A stretch of 44,858 nucleotides of DNA, taken from IMG/VR virus record IMGVR_UViG_3300030520_000044, positions 1 through 44,858 of that record. One strand, given 5' to 3'. Below the pieces are notes generated by a model. That model was not told where the DNA came from and made no database searches. It saw nothing but the letters and a program-made list of their open reading frames with translations. Each line of letters starts with the position of its first letter. Position 1 is the stretch's first letter. The translations under genes and the position numbers were made by a program. This stretch comes from a virus. Of the stretch, positions 1 to 8,684 are shown in pieces.

Positions 1-731
1 TTTCGTCGTGGAACGTCAACTTCGAATGGCGTACCGTCGTACGCTTCGAAATGGGCATTCTGGTCGGGCTGTTGGAAGAAGCGCGCGCCGCACGTATGCG
101 CGTTTCTTCGAGCGGCGAAAAGCGTGGCCAAGCCGGTCGCGCGCTCGACATTCAACGCAACCGCGTTGGTTTCTACGGCTTCAATGACGGCGCAGGCCGT
201 ACATACGGGTTCCTGAACGATCCGTCGTTGCCTGCCTATGTCACGTTGCCTGATGGCGCGACGTCGGGTACAACGACGTGGAACACCAAGACGTTCAACG
301 ACATCACGGCCGACATCCGGCTTGGTATGTACACGCTCGAAGTGCAGAGCATGGATACCATCGACGTTGAGAAAACGCCGATCACGATGGCGATTCCGAT
401 GGGCAAGAACCAGTTCCTGACCGTTACGCAGTCCGTTGGCGGCATTTCGGTTCGCCAGTGGATTCGTGACAACTATCCGAATCTGCGTATCGTGACGTGC
501 CCGGAACTGACGGACGCTAACGGCGGCGCAACGGCGATGTACTTCTACGCCGAACGCATCGAAGACGGTTCCAGCGATGACGGCAAGGTATTCATTCAGG
601 TCGTGCCGTCGAAGTTTCAGGCGCTTGGTGTGGAAAAGCGCGCTAAGTCGTACGTCGAAGATTACGCCAACGCAACGGCCGGTGTGATGTGCAAACGCCC
701 GTATGCAGTGGTGCGTTTCACCGGTCTGTGA
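1..731 (+). CDS. Major capsid protein, DUF2184 family, C-terminal part (5' end outside window)
   Basis: The reading frame is open from the first bases (frame starting at base 3) with no start codon or ribosome binding site, so the gene continues upstream of the window. The visible part is about 242 residues. It ends with an acidic-aromatic segment and the stretch VEKRAKSYVEDYANATAGVM followed by CKRPYAVVRF, which resembles the C-terminus of DUF2184 phage major capsid proteins. Proteins of this family form the icosahedral shell. An intrinsic terminator lies 27 bases after the stop, as expected for a gene expressed far above its neighbours. The family call rests on motif recollection, not on a search. 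Confidence 0.8.
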   Translation, partial: SSWNVNFEWRTVVRFEMGILVGLLEEARAARMRVSSSGEKRGQAGRALDIQRNRVGFYGFNDGAGRTYGFLNDPSLPAYVTLPDGATSGTTTWNTKTFNDITADIRLGMYTLEVQSMDTIDVEKTPITMAIPMGKNQFLTVTQSVGGISVRQWIRDNYPNLRIVTCPELTDANGGATAMYFYAERIEDGSSDDGKVFIQVVPSKFQALGVEKRAKSYVEDYANATAGVMCKRPYAVVRFTGL

Positions 732-757
732 TTCGTCGCTAAACCGGGGCTGTAGAA

Positions 758-790
758 TAAGGGGGTGTGTCTAACGGCGCACCCCCTTTT
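758..790 (+). terminator. Intrinsic terminator after the capsid gene
   Basis: An A-G5-TGTG stem (one G-T pair) with an 8-base loop pairs with CGCAC5 and is followed by TTTT. It separates the capsid gene from the connector genes, yet the next gene starts only 20 bases later with no promoter, so it probably acts as an attenuator. Confidence 0.85.
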
Positions 791-810
791 CAATTAACGG
801 AAAACACATC

Positions 811-1281
811 ATGTCAGGCAAACAGGTAGCACAAAAATCGACGGGTACCGTTCACGTTTTCAGCACGTTGGCGAACCCGCAAAAGTTCACGCGGTATTCG
901 ATGCCCGATCCGACCGACGCAACTCAGATGGGCCGGTTACCCGTCGTTGAACGCGAAGTTCTGATTCGTGGTGGCGCAGGCATCGCGACCAAGAATCTGA
1001 TTACACCACAGGGTGCACACACCGCGATTACTGAAGATGAGTACGAAGCGGTTCGCGAACTGTCGCATTGGAAAGATTTCATTGCCAAGGGTTTTATCCG
1101 TGTTGAACGCAAGGCATACGACGTTGACAAGATGGTTGGCGACATGAACCCGCGCGATCCTAGCGGCCCGCTCACACCGGCCGATTATCAGACCGCCAAA
1201 AAAGACGGTTCTGAAGCGCTGCCGACCGAACTCGAAAAGACGGGTACGGGCTGGGTGGCGAACCAGTTGGCGAACCGTTAA
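811..1281 (+). CDS. Hypothetical protein between capsid and head-tail connector genes
   Basis: 156 residues, mostly polar, no membrane segment or signal peptide. I do not recognise a domain. The start is supported by an AACGG-type binding site about 9 bases upstream of ATG. Its place, directly after the capsid protein and before the DUF4054 connector, is typical of minor head proteins or small connector factors, but nothing in the sequence proves a virion role. The last codons overlap a near-consensus copy of the 17-bp palindrome found across the right half of the genome (1273-1289). Confidence 0.7.
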   Translation: MSGKQVAQKSTGTVHVFSTLANPQKFTRYSMPDPTDATQMGRLPVVEREVLIRGGAGIATKNLITPQGAHTAITEDEYEAVRELSHWKDFIAKGFIRVERKAYDVDKMVGDMNPRDPSGPLTPADYQTAKKDGSEALPTELEKTGTGWVANQLANR

Positions 1282-1295
1282 TAACGGAGTATAGG
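1267..1295 (+). promoter_or_regulatory. Palindrome site in the head operon with promoter-like flanks
   Basis: AACCGTTAATAACGGAG at 1273-1289 matches the 17-bp palindrome of this phage in 14 positions. It is flanked exactly as the intergenic sites are: TTGGCG directly upstream and TATAGG directly downstream (17-bp spacing). The predicted start of transcription would fall at or just after the ATG at 1298, so a normal promoter role is doubtful. The AACGGAG part doubles as the ribosome binding site. It may be an operator or chance. Confidence 0.3.
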
Positions 1296-1297
1296 AA

Positions 1298-1741
1298 ATG
1301 ACGCAGCACACGTTTGACTACGCACTGTTTCAGGCACAATGCCCGGCATTCGCTAGTGACCCTAGTGAAACCGTCCTTACCGCCTATTACGCAATGGCTC
1401 AGACGTACGCCAACGACGGATATGACAACTGGTGCGGCGGTTTTAACGGTGCTGCGCTCGATTTGATTCTGAACTTGCTGACCGCACATATTGCGCAGAT
1501 TCAGGCGCAGATTGCAGAAGGTATAGATAGCGTCATCGTGACTGGCAGCACTATCGATAAGGTCACGGTGTCATTGCTCGCACCACCGGTCAAGGACATG
1601 TTTCAGTACTGGCTTGCAACCACGCCGTACGGCAAGCAGGTTCTGGCGCTGGCGCGCGCGCGGTTCGCTGGTGGTTTCTATGTTGCCGTGGGTAACCCGG
1701 AACGTCACGGCTTTCGCAAGGTCGGCGGGCGGTTCCGCTAA
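1298..1741 (+). CDS. Head-tail connector / adaptor protein, DUF4054 family
   Basis: 147 residues with the DUF4054 pattern. An N-terminal F-x-A-x-C-P-A-F segment is followed by a helix with LNLLTAHIAQIQAQ near residue 65, then a TGSTIDKVTVS segment, FQYWLATTPYGKQVLALARA and a C-terminal GGFYVAVGNPERHGFRKVGG. Proteins of this family sit at the portal-tail junction and complete the head. The start has a GGAG binding site 11 bases upstream. The stop overlaps the next start (TAATG), so translation is probably coupled. Confidence 0.85.
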   Translation: MTQHTFDYALFQAQCPAFASDPSETVLTAYYAMAQTYANDGYDNWCGGFNGAALDLILNLLTAHIAQIQAQIAEGIDSVIVTGSTIDKVTVSLLAPPVKDMFQYWLATTPYGKQVLALARARFAGGFYVAVGNPERHGFRKVGGRFR

Positions 1742-2319
1742 TGGCAACGATACACAGAGTACCGGGGAATGCATCCGGCGCGTTCACCAAGGCGCTTAAA
1801 GATTTGTCTGGTGCGAATGTTCGTATCGGCTGGTTTGAATCGTCACGATACCCGGACGACAACGCAACGCCCGTTGCCTACGTTGCAGCTATCAACGAAT
1901 TGGGGCCGCACAAACGGCCCTTTCTTCAAACGACGGCAGATGCACGCGAGCAGGAATGGGCGGAACTGATGTTGCAGTTATCCCGGCGCGTCGTCACTGG
2001 CAAAATGACGACTGAAGACGCACTATCGGCAATCGGTCTGCAAGTGGGCGGTGACATTCAACACAAGCTTGCGGAAATATCGCGCGCAGGCGGTCTGTCG
2101 TTGATTACGCTGGTCGCACGCGCGTACCGTCGCGATGGCAAGAAAGTTACCGGCAAGACGATTGGGGAGATTGCAGCGCTTATCAAGAGTGACCCCGACA
2201 AGGCGCGCGAAGAAGCCCAGGGCATTGCAGATGCACCGTTGAATGATTCGGGCTACATGCGTGCAACCGTGTCATTTAGCGTCAACATGAATGAACCTGA
2301 AAAGGTCGACCAGACATGA
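1741..2319 (+). CDS. Probable head-tail joining / virion morphogenesis protein
   Basis: 192 residues. The N-terminal half contains VRIGWFESSRYP followed by PVAYVAAINELG and a KRPFLQTT segment, a pattern shared by the gp10-like/virion morphogenesis proteins that join head and tail. The C-terminal half is helical with a conserved LNDSGYMRATVSF ending. It overlaps the preceding stop (TAATG) and the following start (ATGA), so it is part of the coupled connector group. The exact structural role (stopper, completion) is inferred from position. Confidence 0.7.
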   Translation: MATIHRVPGNASGAFTKALKDLSGANVRIGWFESSRYPDDNATPVAYVAAINELGPHKRPFLQTTADAREQEWAELMLQLSRRVVTGKMTTEDALSAIGLQVGGDIQHKLAEISRAGGLSLITLVARAYRRDGKKVTGKTIGEIAALIKSDPDKAREEAQGIADAPLNDSGYMRATVSFSVNMNEPEKVDQT

Positions 2320-2753
2320 TTATCCCTGGCTCCAATCTACTCAAACTTGCGTTGTCCGTGCAAGGGTCGCAAACAGTAAACTGGTTTCAGTTCGCCTCAC
2401 AGAAATCTGGTCCGACCGGCCTGAATGAGGTCACGTACAACGCGACGCAGACCGTTACGCTAGGTAGCGTCCAACCGGTGCCGCGAAACCGGTACGACGC
2501 CTATGGACTCGATCGTGAGGCAAAGTACGTCACATGGTTTGTGCCCAACGTTAATGCGCAGTCAGTCAGTCGCGGTCCTGACAAGTCGGGCGACGTCATT
2601 GAATACCCGGTCAACAAGGACGGCACGTTGATAGCTGGTGTATCGCGTCGTTATCAACTCGTTGGCGATACACCGTGGTTGAGTTCTGATAGTTGGACAT
2701 ACGTACTTGGTCAGGACATCGGGCCAGCAACGGGAAACACAACAAATGCTTGA
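2316..2753 (+). CDS. Hypothetical neck/collar protein
   Basis: 145 residues starting at an ATGA overlap with the gene before. The protein is rich in beta-strand-forming segments with no membrane part. A conserved-looking segment, EAKYVTWFVPNVNAQSVSRG, and the position between the gp10-like protein and the neck terminator suggest a collar or neck component. I recall similar proteins at this place in Bcep781-like phages, but the role is an inference from gene order. Confidence 0.6.
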   Translation: MIIPGSNLLKLALSVQGSQTVNWFQFASQKSGPTGLNEVTYNATQTVTLGSVQPVPRNRYDAYGLDREAKYVTWFVPNVNAQSVSRGPDKSGDVIEYPVNKDGTLIAGVSRRYQLVGDTPWLSSDSWTYVLGQDIGPATGNTTNA

Positions 2754-3285
2754 TTCGGCTATTCAGTTGCAGTTGCAAAATACGCTGGTCGCGGGGCTTG
2801 CGGCGCGCAGCGTCACTGCCGGTGTTATCCAGAACAATCAGCCCCGGCAATTCGTTGCGCCGTCGACACCCGCTATCTTTCATTCGTTGGGACCGCGCAA
2901 GCCTTGGGGGTGGCCCGCATACAAGGATGTGTCCAACGCGCCGAACTCTGGCTTTACAACGACCAAAACACAGGTGATGCATACACGGTTTCAGATCGCA
3001 GGGTGCGCACCAAACGCTAGTCCTGCGACACCGACCGCATTGACATCAACCGACCTTGCTGGCATTGCCAACAGCATAATGACCGACGAAACAAACCTTG
3101 CGGCATTCGTCGCCGCAGGTTTCAACGTGTTTCGAGTAATCGATTTAGGCGCTATCTGGTTCAAGGATGACACCGGCCAGAACGTTCTATGGGCACCGTT
3201 TGATATCATATTCACGCACAAAGACGTGTTCACAACACAGACTGGCGCGATTACTGACTTTGACGGCACGTTTGACCGCATCTAA
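2746..3285 (+). CDS. Neck/tail terminator protein, gp12-like
   Basis: 179 residues if started at the ATG at 2746, which overlaps the stop of the preceding gene. A TTG 39 bases earlier is less likely. The C-terminal half holds VFRVIDLGAIWFKDDTGQNV followed by PFDIIFTHKDVF, the pattern of phage neck terminator proteins that cap the tail tube at the neck before it joins the head. It is followed by the sheath gene after 15 bases, as usual in myophages. Confidence 0.7.
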   Translation: MLDSAIQLQLQNTLVAGLAARSVTAGVIQNNQPRQFVAPSTPAIFHSLGPRKPWGWPAYKDVSNAPNSGFTTTKTQVMHTRFQIAGCAPNASPATPTALTSTDLAGIANSIMTDETNLAAFVAAGFNVFRVIDLGAIWFKDDTGQNVLWAPFDIIFTHKDVFTTQTGAITDFDGTFDRI

Positions 3286-3300
3286 ACAGGAGAATGCCAA

Positions 3301-4896
3301 ATGGCAATCAGATTTACGAAATTCATCGACATCAATTCGGTGGTCGGTGCTGCGGCACAAGTGCCCCAACGGCAATGGTGTGCCCGCATCTTCACAACAA
3401 GCGCGCTAGTTGGGCCTAGCGCAATTCCGCAATTCACCAGCGCGGCCGACGTTGGCGACTTCTTTGGAACGACTTCTGAAGAATATCAACGCGCCGTTGT
3501 GTACTTCGATTATGAATCGGTGCTTGGTAACGCGCCGGTCGCAATCCAGTACGCCCGTTGGGTCGAAGTCAATCAGCCCGCGACGATCTACGGCGAGGCA
3601 AGTATTGCGACGCTGGCGGCACTGAACGCGATTACGGCCGGTGTGTTGTCGCTCAAGTTCGGCGCGACTACTGTGAACCTGACCGGTCTGGATTTCGCGG
3701 CAGATGGAACGCTTGCTGCGATTGCCACGACGTTGCAAACGGCGCTTATTGCAGCAACGGCGCAATCGCCCAATGCTGAACTTACCGCATGCGTGGTCGC
3801 ATTCAACGCGACGTCACAGGCGTTTGATTTCACCGCAAACCCGACCGTCACGGCAACAGAAACGTTTCAGGTGGTCACACCGGAAGGTGCAACAAGCGCG
3901 AATGACGTCGCCGCTGCGTTGGGCTGGTATGCGTCGCAAGGTGCGCTGGTCAACGGGGCATCGCTTCTTGAAACCCGAGTCGCTGGTTTCTCGCGCGTCA
4001 CCGCACTGAACAACAACTGCGGTGAAATCATGTATACGGACGTGTCGGACCTGACGCTATCCGATGCAACTGCAGTTGGCGAGGCCAATGCGGCACTGAA
4101 CGTAATGTTCATTTTCCGCGTGTTCGTCAGTCCGACCACATGGGTCGCATGGTCTGCTGCACTGATCGGTATTGCGGGCCTCGGTCTGGAGTACGAGGAT
4201 ATCAATGCCAATGGCGCGGGTGTTCGCCAGTACATTGAAATGTTGCCCGCTTCGATTCATGCTGCGATCAACTTTAATGCCGTCAACGGTACCATCAACT
4301 TTATGTACCGTCAGAACAGCGATTTCGGCGCGTCTATCAACGACAACCCCGGTACCGTGCAATCTGATGCGCTCGACGCGGCCCGCGTGAATTACTATGG
4401 TGTAACGCAGACGGCTGGCACGAACATCGCGTTTTATCAGCGCGGCAATCTGTGTGGCGGTGCAACTGCGCCGGTCACGTCGACGGTGTTCGCGAACGAG
4501 CAGTGGTTCAAGGACATGTGCGGCGCGAATCTCATGAACCTGCAACTTGGTGTCGGGCAGATTCCGGCCAACAAGCGCGGGCAGATCATGTGCGAAAGCG
4601 TGCTGGAAGGCAATGAAGCAACCAGCCTGACGCCTGCAACCGGCATTCAACTGGCACTTGCCAACGGCACCATTCAGGCAAACGGTCTGCTGTCGTTGAC
4701 GCAGCAAATCTACATTACGCAGCAAACGAACGATTCGACGGCATGGCAACAGGTCCAGACGAACGGATACTGGAAAGGTAGCAACATTACGTCGGCCGTC
4801 AACAATGGGGTGACTGAATACACGTTGAACTACACAATTATCTATGTGAAAGACAACGTTATCAACACCATCACCGGTTCTCACCAACTGATCTAA
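3301..4896 (+). CDS. Tail sheath protein, DUF3383 family
   Basis: 531 residues, a normal length for a contractile sheath. The N-terminus (RFTKFIDINSVVGAAA) and the C-terminal segment with TIIYVKDNVINTITGSHQL fit DUF3383 sheath-like proteins. The sheath surrounds the tail tube and contracts on infection, so this gene makes the phage a myovirus. ATG is preceded by an AGGAGA binding site. The large minus-strand open frame opposite (4057-4887) is a shadow of this gene. Confidence 0.88.
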   Translation: MAIRFTKFIDINSVVGAAAQVPQRQWCARIFTTSALVGPSAIPQFTSAADVGDFFGTTSEEYQRAVVYFDYESVLGNAPVAIQYARWVEVNQPATIYGEASIATLAALNAITAGVLSLKFGATTVNLTGLDFAADGTLAAIATTLQTALIAATAQSPNAELTACVVAFNATSQAFDFTANPTVTATETFQVVTPEGATSANDVAAALGWYASQGALVNGASLLETRVAGFSRVTALNNNCGEIMYTDVSDLTLSDATAVGEANAALNVMFIFRVFVSPTTWVAWSAALIGIAGLGLEYEDINANGAGVRQYIEMLPASIHAAINFNAVNGTINFMYRQNSDFGASINDNPGTVQSDALDAARVNYYGVTQTAGTNIAFYQRGNLCGGATAPVTSTVFANEQWFKDMCGANLMNLQLGVGQIPANKRGQIMCESVLEGNEATSLTPATGIQLALANGTIQANGLLSLTQQIYITQQTNDSTAWQQVQTNGYWKGSNITSAVNNGVTEYTLNYTIIYVKDNVINTITGSHQLI

Positions 4897-4955
4897 GCGG
4901 GCATGCGCGGCGTACCGCGCATTTTGTCACAGTTACAAACTTTGGAGCAACAATC

Positions 4956-5420
4956 ATGAATGGTGAAATTGGCGGGTTTGGTCTAGTCATCACGTTGCGG
5001 GCAACGACCACATACCCACTTGCGCTGCCTATTGAACAGTTCGCGGATGACGCGGACCCGTTCGATTTCCCCGATATCAACATCGCAGAAGTAGCGATGG
5101 GCCTGAATGGCGACATGATTTCGTGGTCAAAGGCCATCCCGTTGCCGTGCACACTGAGTGTCATCCCTGAATCTGATGACGACAACAACCTTGCAGTGTT
5201 GCTCGCCGCGAACCGTGTCGGCAAGAACAAGCAATCGGCGCTCGACCGTATCACGCTGGTCGGTCAGTATCCGTCCGGGGCAATCGTTACGCTCAGTACC
5301 GGCAAACTGCTTTCCGGTAGCATCAGCAACAGCATTTCGTCGGCTGGTCGTATGAAATCGAAGCAATACAAGTTCGCATTTCAGAACATCACGATTGCGC
5401 GTGCGGGTCTGACCGGGTAA
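4956..5420 (+). CDS. Tail tube protein (by position and size)
   Basis: 154 residues, beta-rich, starting after a GGAG binding site 12 bases upstream. It follows the sheath gene directly and precedes the tail chaperones, the invariant place of the tube gene in contractile phages. Size and predicted beta content agree. The segment SGSISNSISSAGRMKSKQYK near the C-terminus suggests the strand pattern of tube subunits. A strong terminator after the gene (5447-5470) fits high expression. Identification is by context, with only weak motif support. Confidence 0.75.
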   Translation: MNGEIGGFGLVITLRATTTYPLALPIEQFADDADPFDFPDINIAEVAMGLNGDMISWSKAIPLPCTLSVIPESDDDNNLAVLLAANRVGKNKQSALDRITLVGQYPSGAIVTLSTGKLLSGSISNSISSAGRMKSKQYKFAFQNITIARAGLTG

Positions 5421-5446
5421 CTATCCGGCCGGATGCGATAATAGAT

Positions 5447-5470
5447 GGGCCGCTTCGTGCGGCCCTTTTC
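5447..5470 (+). terminator. Intrinsic terminator after the tube gene
   Basis: GGGCCGC, loop TTCGT, GCGGCCC, then TTTT. The following chaperone gene starts 19 bases downstream with no promoter between, so it likely lowers chaperone expression relative to tube and sheath. Confidence 0.85.
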
Positions 5471-5488
5471 ATTAACAGGAATCCCATC

Positions 5489-5929
5489 ATGATTCAACCA
5501 AAACTATTCGAAGACGGTCCGACGTCGCACGGTGGCGCGTCATTCATGCTGTCGAAGTTTCCCGCAACGGTCGGGCGTGAAATCATCATGCAATACCCGA
5601 CCAGTGCATTGCCGAAAGTAGGCGACTACAGCACCAACGAAGCGCTGATGCTCAAGATCATGTCGCATGTTGCGGTTGCGATTGACGGTCGCGAAACGCC
5701 GCTAACGTTGTCGACGCAAGCGCTGGTCGACAACCACGTCAAGAATGCAGAGGATTTGTTACGGTTGGAATGGGCGATGATGAATTACAACTTCGCTTTT
5801 TTCGGCAACGGAAAGCTATCCGGTATCCTAGACCGCGTGATGACGCAGGCCGTCGCATTGATTCAGAAAACGTTGACGGACTTATCGCCTGCGTTACAAG
5901 CGAAGCAGGACGGGGCGGCGCAACCCTGA
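5489..5929 (+). CDS. Tail assembly chaperone, zero-frame product (gpG-like)
   Basis: 146 residues between the tube and tape-measure genes, the standard place of the tail assembly chaperone. The N-terminus is a compact domain. Residues 80-146 are helical (LLRLEWAMMNYNFAFFGNGK onward) and the sequence ends DGAAQP. In the last third the zero frame keeps a strong G/C preference at third codon positions (about 29 of 41 codons from 5804 to 5926), so this frame is genuinely translated to its stop. The ATG has an AGGA binding site. An overlapping frame provides the probable extension. Confidence 0.75.
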   Translation: MIQPKLFEDGPTSHGGASFMLSKFPATVGREIIMQYPTSALPKVGDYSTNEALMLKIMSHVAVAIDGRETPLTLSTQALVDNHVKNAEDLLRLEWAMMNYNFAFFGNGKLSGILDRVMTQAVALIQKTLTDLSPALQAKQDGAAQP

Positions 5930-6054
5930 TAGAACTGCGTACCGTGTACACGCTCGAAGATGCGATGAACATGCTAGAAGTCATCATGGTACGCAGGGCT
6001 AACGAATATCTTTCCGCACAAGAAGCAGAGCGCAAAGCACAGCAACAAAGATAA
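5770..6054 (+). CDS. Tail assembly chaperone C-terminal extension (probable -1 frameshift product, gpGT-like)
   Basis: This open frame lies in the -1 frame relative to 5489-5929 and runs 125 bases past that stop, ending 15 bases before the tape-measure start. Only its last part, from about ATLIELRTVYTLEDAMNMLE onward, looks like natural protein sequence. Its ATG at 5770 has no convincing binding site. A textbook -1 slippery heptamer T TTT TTC lies in the correct register at 5797-5803. Slipping there would give a 188-residue fusion. Slipping nearer the zero-frame stop is also possible. Tail chaperones of most long-tailed phages use such a shift. Confidence 0.55.
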   Translation: MGDDELQLRFFRQRKAIRYPRPRDDAGRRIDSENVDGLIACVTSEAGRGGATLIELRTVYTLEDAMNMLEVIMVRRANEYLSAQEAERKAQQQR

Positions 6055-6069
6055 CGGAGCAACCAAACC

Positions 6070-8085
6070 GTGAATATTCTTGATACCTACTTTTTTATGT
6101 TTGAGGCAGATGTCTCGAAGGTGAAAAAAGGCACCGACGAAGGCGACGTATCGCTGAAGAAGCTCAAAAAATCAGTGGATGACGTGGACCTGTCTGTCGA
6201 TAAACTGGCATCGAACTTTGTGAATATGGCAAAGAATGCGGCCGGTGCGTTGGCGGGAGTGCTCGCACTTGGCGCAATCAAGGCGCTGGTCAACGACACA
6301 GCGGCGGCGACCGCCGCAACCGCGTTGCAGGCCCGCGCAATGAACATGTCCGTTGAATCGATGTCGGCTTATCAGGCGGCAACAATTTCAATGGGTGGCA
6401 CCGCTGACCAGGCAGCAGCAACGCTTGGCAAGTTGCGCGATGGTTTCGTAGAAGTCGCACGGTTTGGTACCGTCGGTGTAAGTCCGATGACCATGGCATT
6501 TCAGCAATTGGGCGCGTCGGCACAGGTGATGCGAGAATCGATCAAAGACCCGACGCTTGCATTGTCTGCTATCGCGGATAACTTCTCGAAGTTGAATCGT
6601 ACGCAACAGATTTTCCTTGGTCAGAAGTTGGGTCTTGACCAAGGAACCATCATGCTACTGGCACAGGGACGTCGCGCGTTTGACGAACTGATTGCCAAGG
6701 AACGTGAGCTACATGCGGTAACGCAGGAACAGGCCGACGCGTCGCTCAAGTATACGATTGCTCAGAAGGAACTTAGCCTGTCGTTTGAAGGGGTAAAACG
6801 TAGTATCGCGCAGGAGCTATTACCGGCGTTCACGTGGGTCGTGCAGGGTCTGGACAAAATGATTACGTGGATGTCTGAACACAAGGCCGTCGCAATCGCA
6901 ACATTCGCCGCTATCGGGGCCGTGGTTGCTACCGTGCTTGTTCCGCCGCTGCTTGTTGCCGCTGGTGCCTTGTGGGCGCTTATAGCGCCTGTATTGCTTG
7001 CTGCTGCGCCTTTTATCGCGCTTGGACTGGCAATTGGGCTTGTGGTTGATGACATCGAAAAGTTTCGCAACGGTCAGGAGTCGCTGATTGGCGAAATTGT
7101 CTCGCGCTGGCCCATCATCGGTCGCATCGCGCGCAGCGTTGCTGAAATCGTGCAGATGTCATGGAAGCTCATCACTGACGCAATCAAGTGGGCAGCAAAT
7201 GTGCTGCTCACGGAAGGCGCCGCCGCGTGGAACAAGTACAAAGGTGCATTGCAACCTATCGTTGACCTGTTCGAAAAAGGTGTTGGACTGGTTGAGAAAT
7301 TCTGGCAATGGTTAGGCAAACTTGCCAGCGTGGCAATGCCAGCGTGGCTCGACAAACTTGGCAACTGGCTGGCTGGCGAAACGGGCGGCAAGTATGACAA
7401 CATCCAGGGCGGTAGCAGTGCGCCGTCAACACCAGCCGCGACCGCACGTCTTGGTAACACCGGTACGGGGCGGCAGATTGCGACGTCGCTGCAAGGTATG
7501 GGATGGACGCGTGAGCAGGCGGCGGGCATTGCTGGTTCATTCATGCAGGAATCGGGCGGTAAGGCGGATGCGCTTAACTCATCGTCGGGCGCGTATGGTT
7601 TGGGCCAATGGTTGGGTTCGCGCCGCGCCGACTTCGAAAAATGGTCAGGTCATCCGCTCGAAGGGTCAAGCCTTGACGAACAGTTACGTTTCTTCAATTA
7701 CGAAGTAACGCAAGGTAAAGAGCAATCGGCCGGCAAACGTCTGCGCGCTGCAACGACCGCAGAGGAAGCGGCCGACATTCATTCCAAGTATTACGAACGT
7801 CCCGGTTCGGCAGAAGCCAACAACGCCCGGCGCGAAGCATATGCAGCACAGATTTATGCCGGGCAGGCGCAGATCAACGCGGCCGATAGCAGTCCGCTCG
7901 CGCAACCCGGCGCAGGCGGTGCAACAACTAACGTTGGCGGTGCAAGGACAACACAGGTGACCGTGGGTGACATCAACGTGCACGCTGCTGACAACCCGCA
8001 AGCTACAGCAAAAGCCGTGCAAGATGCATTGAAGCAACACATCAATAACGCCGTCGACCAGCATACTGACGGCATCGCGGGGTAA
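6070..8085 (+). CDS. Tape measure protein with C-terminal tail lysozyme domain
   Basis: 671 residues from a GTG start with a GGAG site upstream. The N-terminal part is helical and Ala-rich. Residues about 270-340 form a long hydrophobic region (ATVLVPPLLVAAGALWALIA and neighbours), typical of the membrane-active part of tape measures. Residues about 475-620 form a phage tail lysozyme-type domain (GMGWTREQAAGIAGSFMQES, then AYGLGQWLGSRRADFEKW and a YYERPGSAEANNARREAY segment). The protein sets tail length and probably opens the cell wall and inner membrane during DNA entry. It is short for a tape measure, implying a tail on the order of 100 nm. Confidence 0.85.
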   Translation: MNILDTYFFMFEADVSKVKKGTDEGDVSLKKLKKSVDDVDLSVDKLASNFVNMAKNAAGALAGVLALGAIKALVNDTAAATAATALQARAMNMSVESMSAYQAATISMGGTADQAAATLGKLRDGFVEVARFGTVGVSPMTMAFQQLGASAQVMRESIKDPTLALSAIADNFSKLNRTQQIFLGQKLGLDQGTIMLLAQGRRAFDELIAKERELHAVTQEQADASLKYTIAQKELSLSFEGVKRSIAQELLPAFTWVVQGLDKMITWMSEHKAVAIATFAAIGAVVATVLVPPLLVAAGALWALIAPVLLAAAPFIALGLAIGLVVDDIEKFRNGQESLIGEIVSRWPIIGRIARSVAEIVQMSWKLITDAIKWAANVLLTEGAAAWNKYKGALQPIVDLFEKGVGLVEKFWQWLGKLASVAMPAWLDKLGNWLAGETGGKYDNIQGGSSAPSTPAATARLGNTGTGRQIATSLQGMGWTREQAAGIAGSFMQESGGKADALNSSSGAYGLGQWLGSRRADFEKWSGHPLEGSSLDEQLRFFNYEVTQGKEQSAGKRLRAATTAEEAADIHSKYYERPGSAEANNARREAYAAQIYAGQAQINAADSSPLAQPGAGGATTNVGGARTTQVTVGDINVHAADNPQATAKAVQDALKQHINNAVDQHTDGIAG

Positions 8086-8087
8086 CC

Positions 8088-8684
8088 ATGGGTTTCACGA
8101 ACATCGTTGGTAACGCACAGGGTACATTAGGTGCAATTAACAACATTGCTCAGAGCGTGTTGTCGCTGTTTGGCGTGGACGTCGTTGGTATTTATGACAA
8201 CGACACGTTTGAGCAATTGTTCCAGACTGCGCGGCCGATGAAAGCGAACATCAACCGTTCCGCAAAGATCATGGAGCATCCGATTGAAACCGGGTCGGTT
8301 GTACAGGACTTCATGATTATCCAGCCGGTCGACATCGAGCTATCTATGGTGCTTGCCAGCGATGGCGAATATCAGGCCGTGTATCAGGCTATTAAAGGCT
8401 ATTTTCTGAGCGGTACACAAGTATCGATTCAGACTAAAGCCGATGTGTTTCCAGACATGTTGATTCAGGCGATGCCGCACGAAGAAAGCGCCGACATGTT
8501 TGACGCCATCCCGCTTGCCATCAAATTGCGACAAATCCAGATGGTCACGGTTCAGTATCAGGCGCTTACGGCCAGTAATGTGCAACAGCCACAGGACCAG
8601 TCAACTGTACAGACCGGCGCGCAGCAACCGCAACAATCGGCGCTGTATCAGATCGGTAGTTTTTTAGGGGGTATCTTCAATTGA
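8088..8684 (+). CDS. Dit-like baseplate protein
   Basis: 198 residues, starting two bases after the tape-measure stop. The segment IMEHPIETGSVVQDFMIIQP followed by VDIELSMVLASDGEYQAVYQ matches the N-terminal domain of Dit-like proteins of contractile phages, which form a ring at the tail end linking tube and baseplate. The C-terminus is Gln-rich and ends in a hydrophobic IGSFLGGIFN segment. Gene order (tape measure, Dit, plug, hub, spike) supports the call. Confidence 0.75.
   Translation: MGFTNIVGNAQGTLGAINNIAQSVLSLFGVDVVGIYDNDTFEQLFQTARPMKANINRSAKIMEHPIETGSVVQDFMIIQPVDIELSMVLASDGEYQAVYQAIKGYFLSGTQVSIQTKADVFPDMLIQAMPHEESADMFDAIPLAIKLRQIQMVTVQYQALTASNVQQPQDQSTVQTGAQQPQQSALYQIGSFLGGIFN

Noticed and set aside
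4057-4887. Minus-strand open frame opposite the sheath gene
   Set aside because: Shadow of the DUF3383 sheath gene; no binding site or domain.
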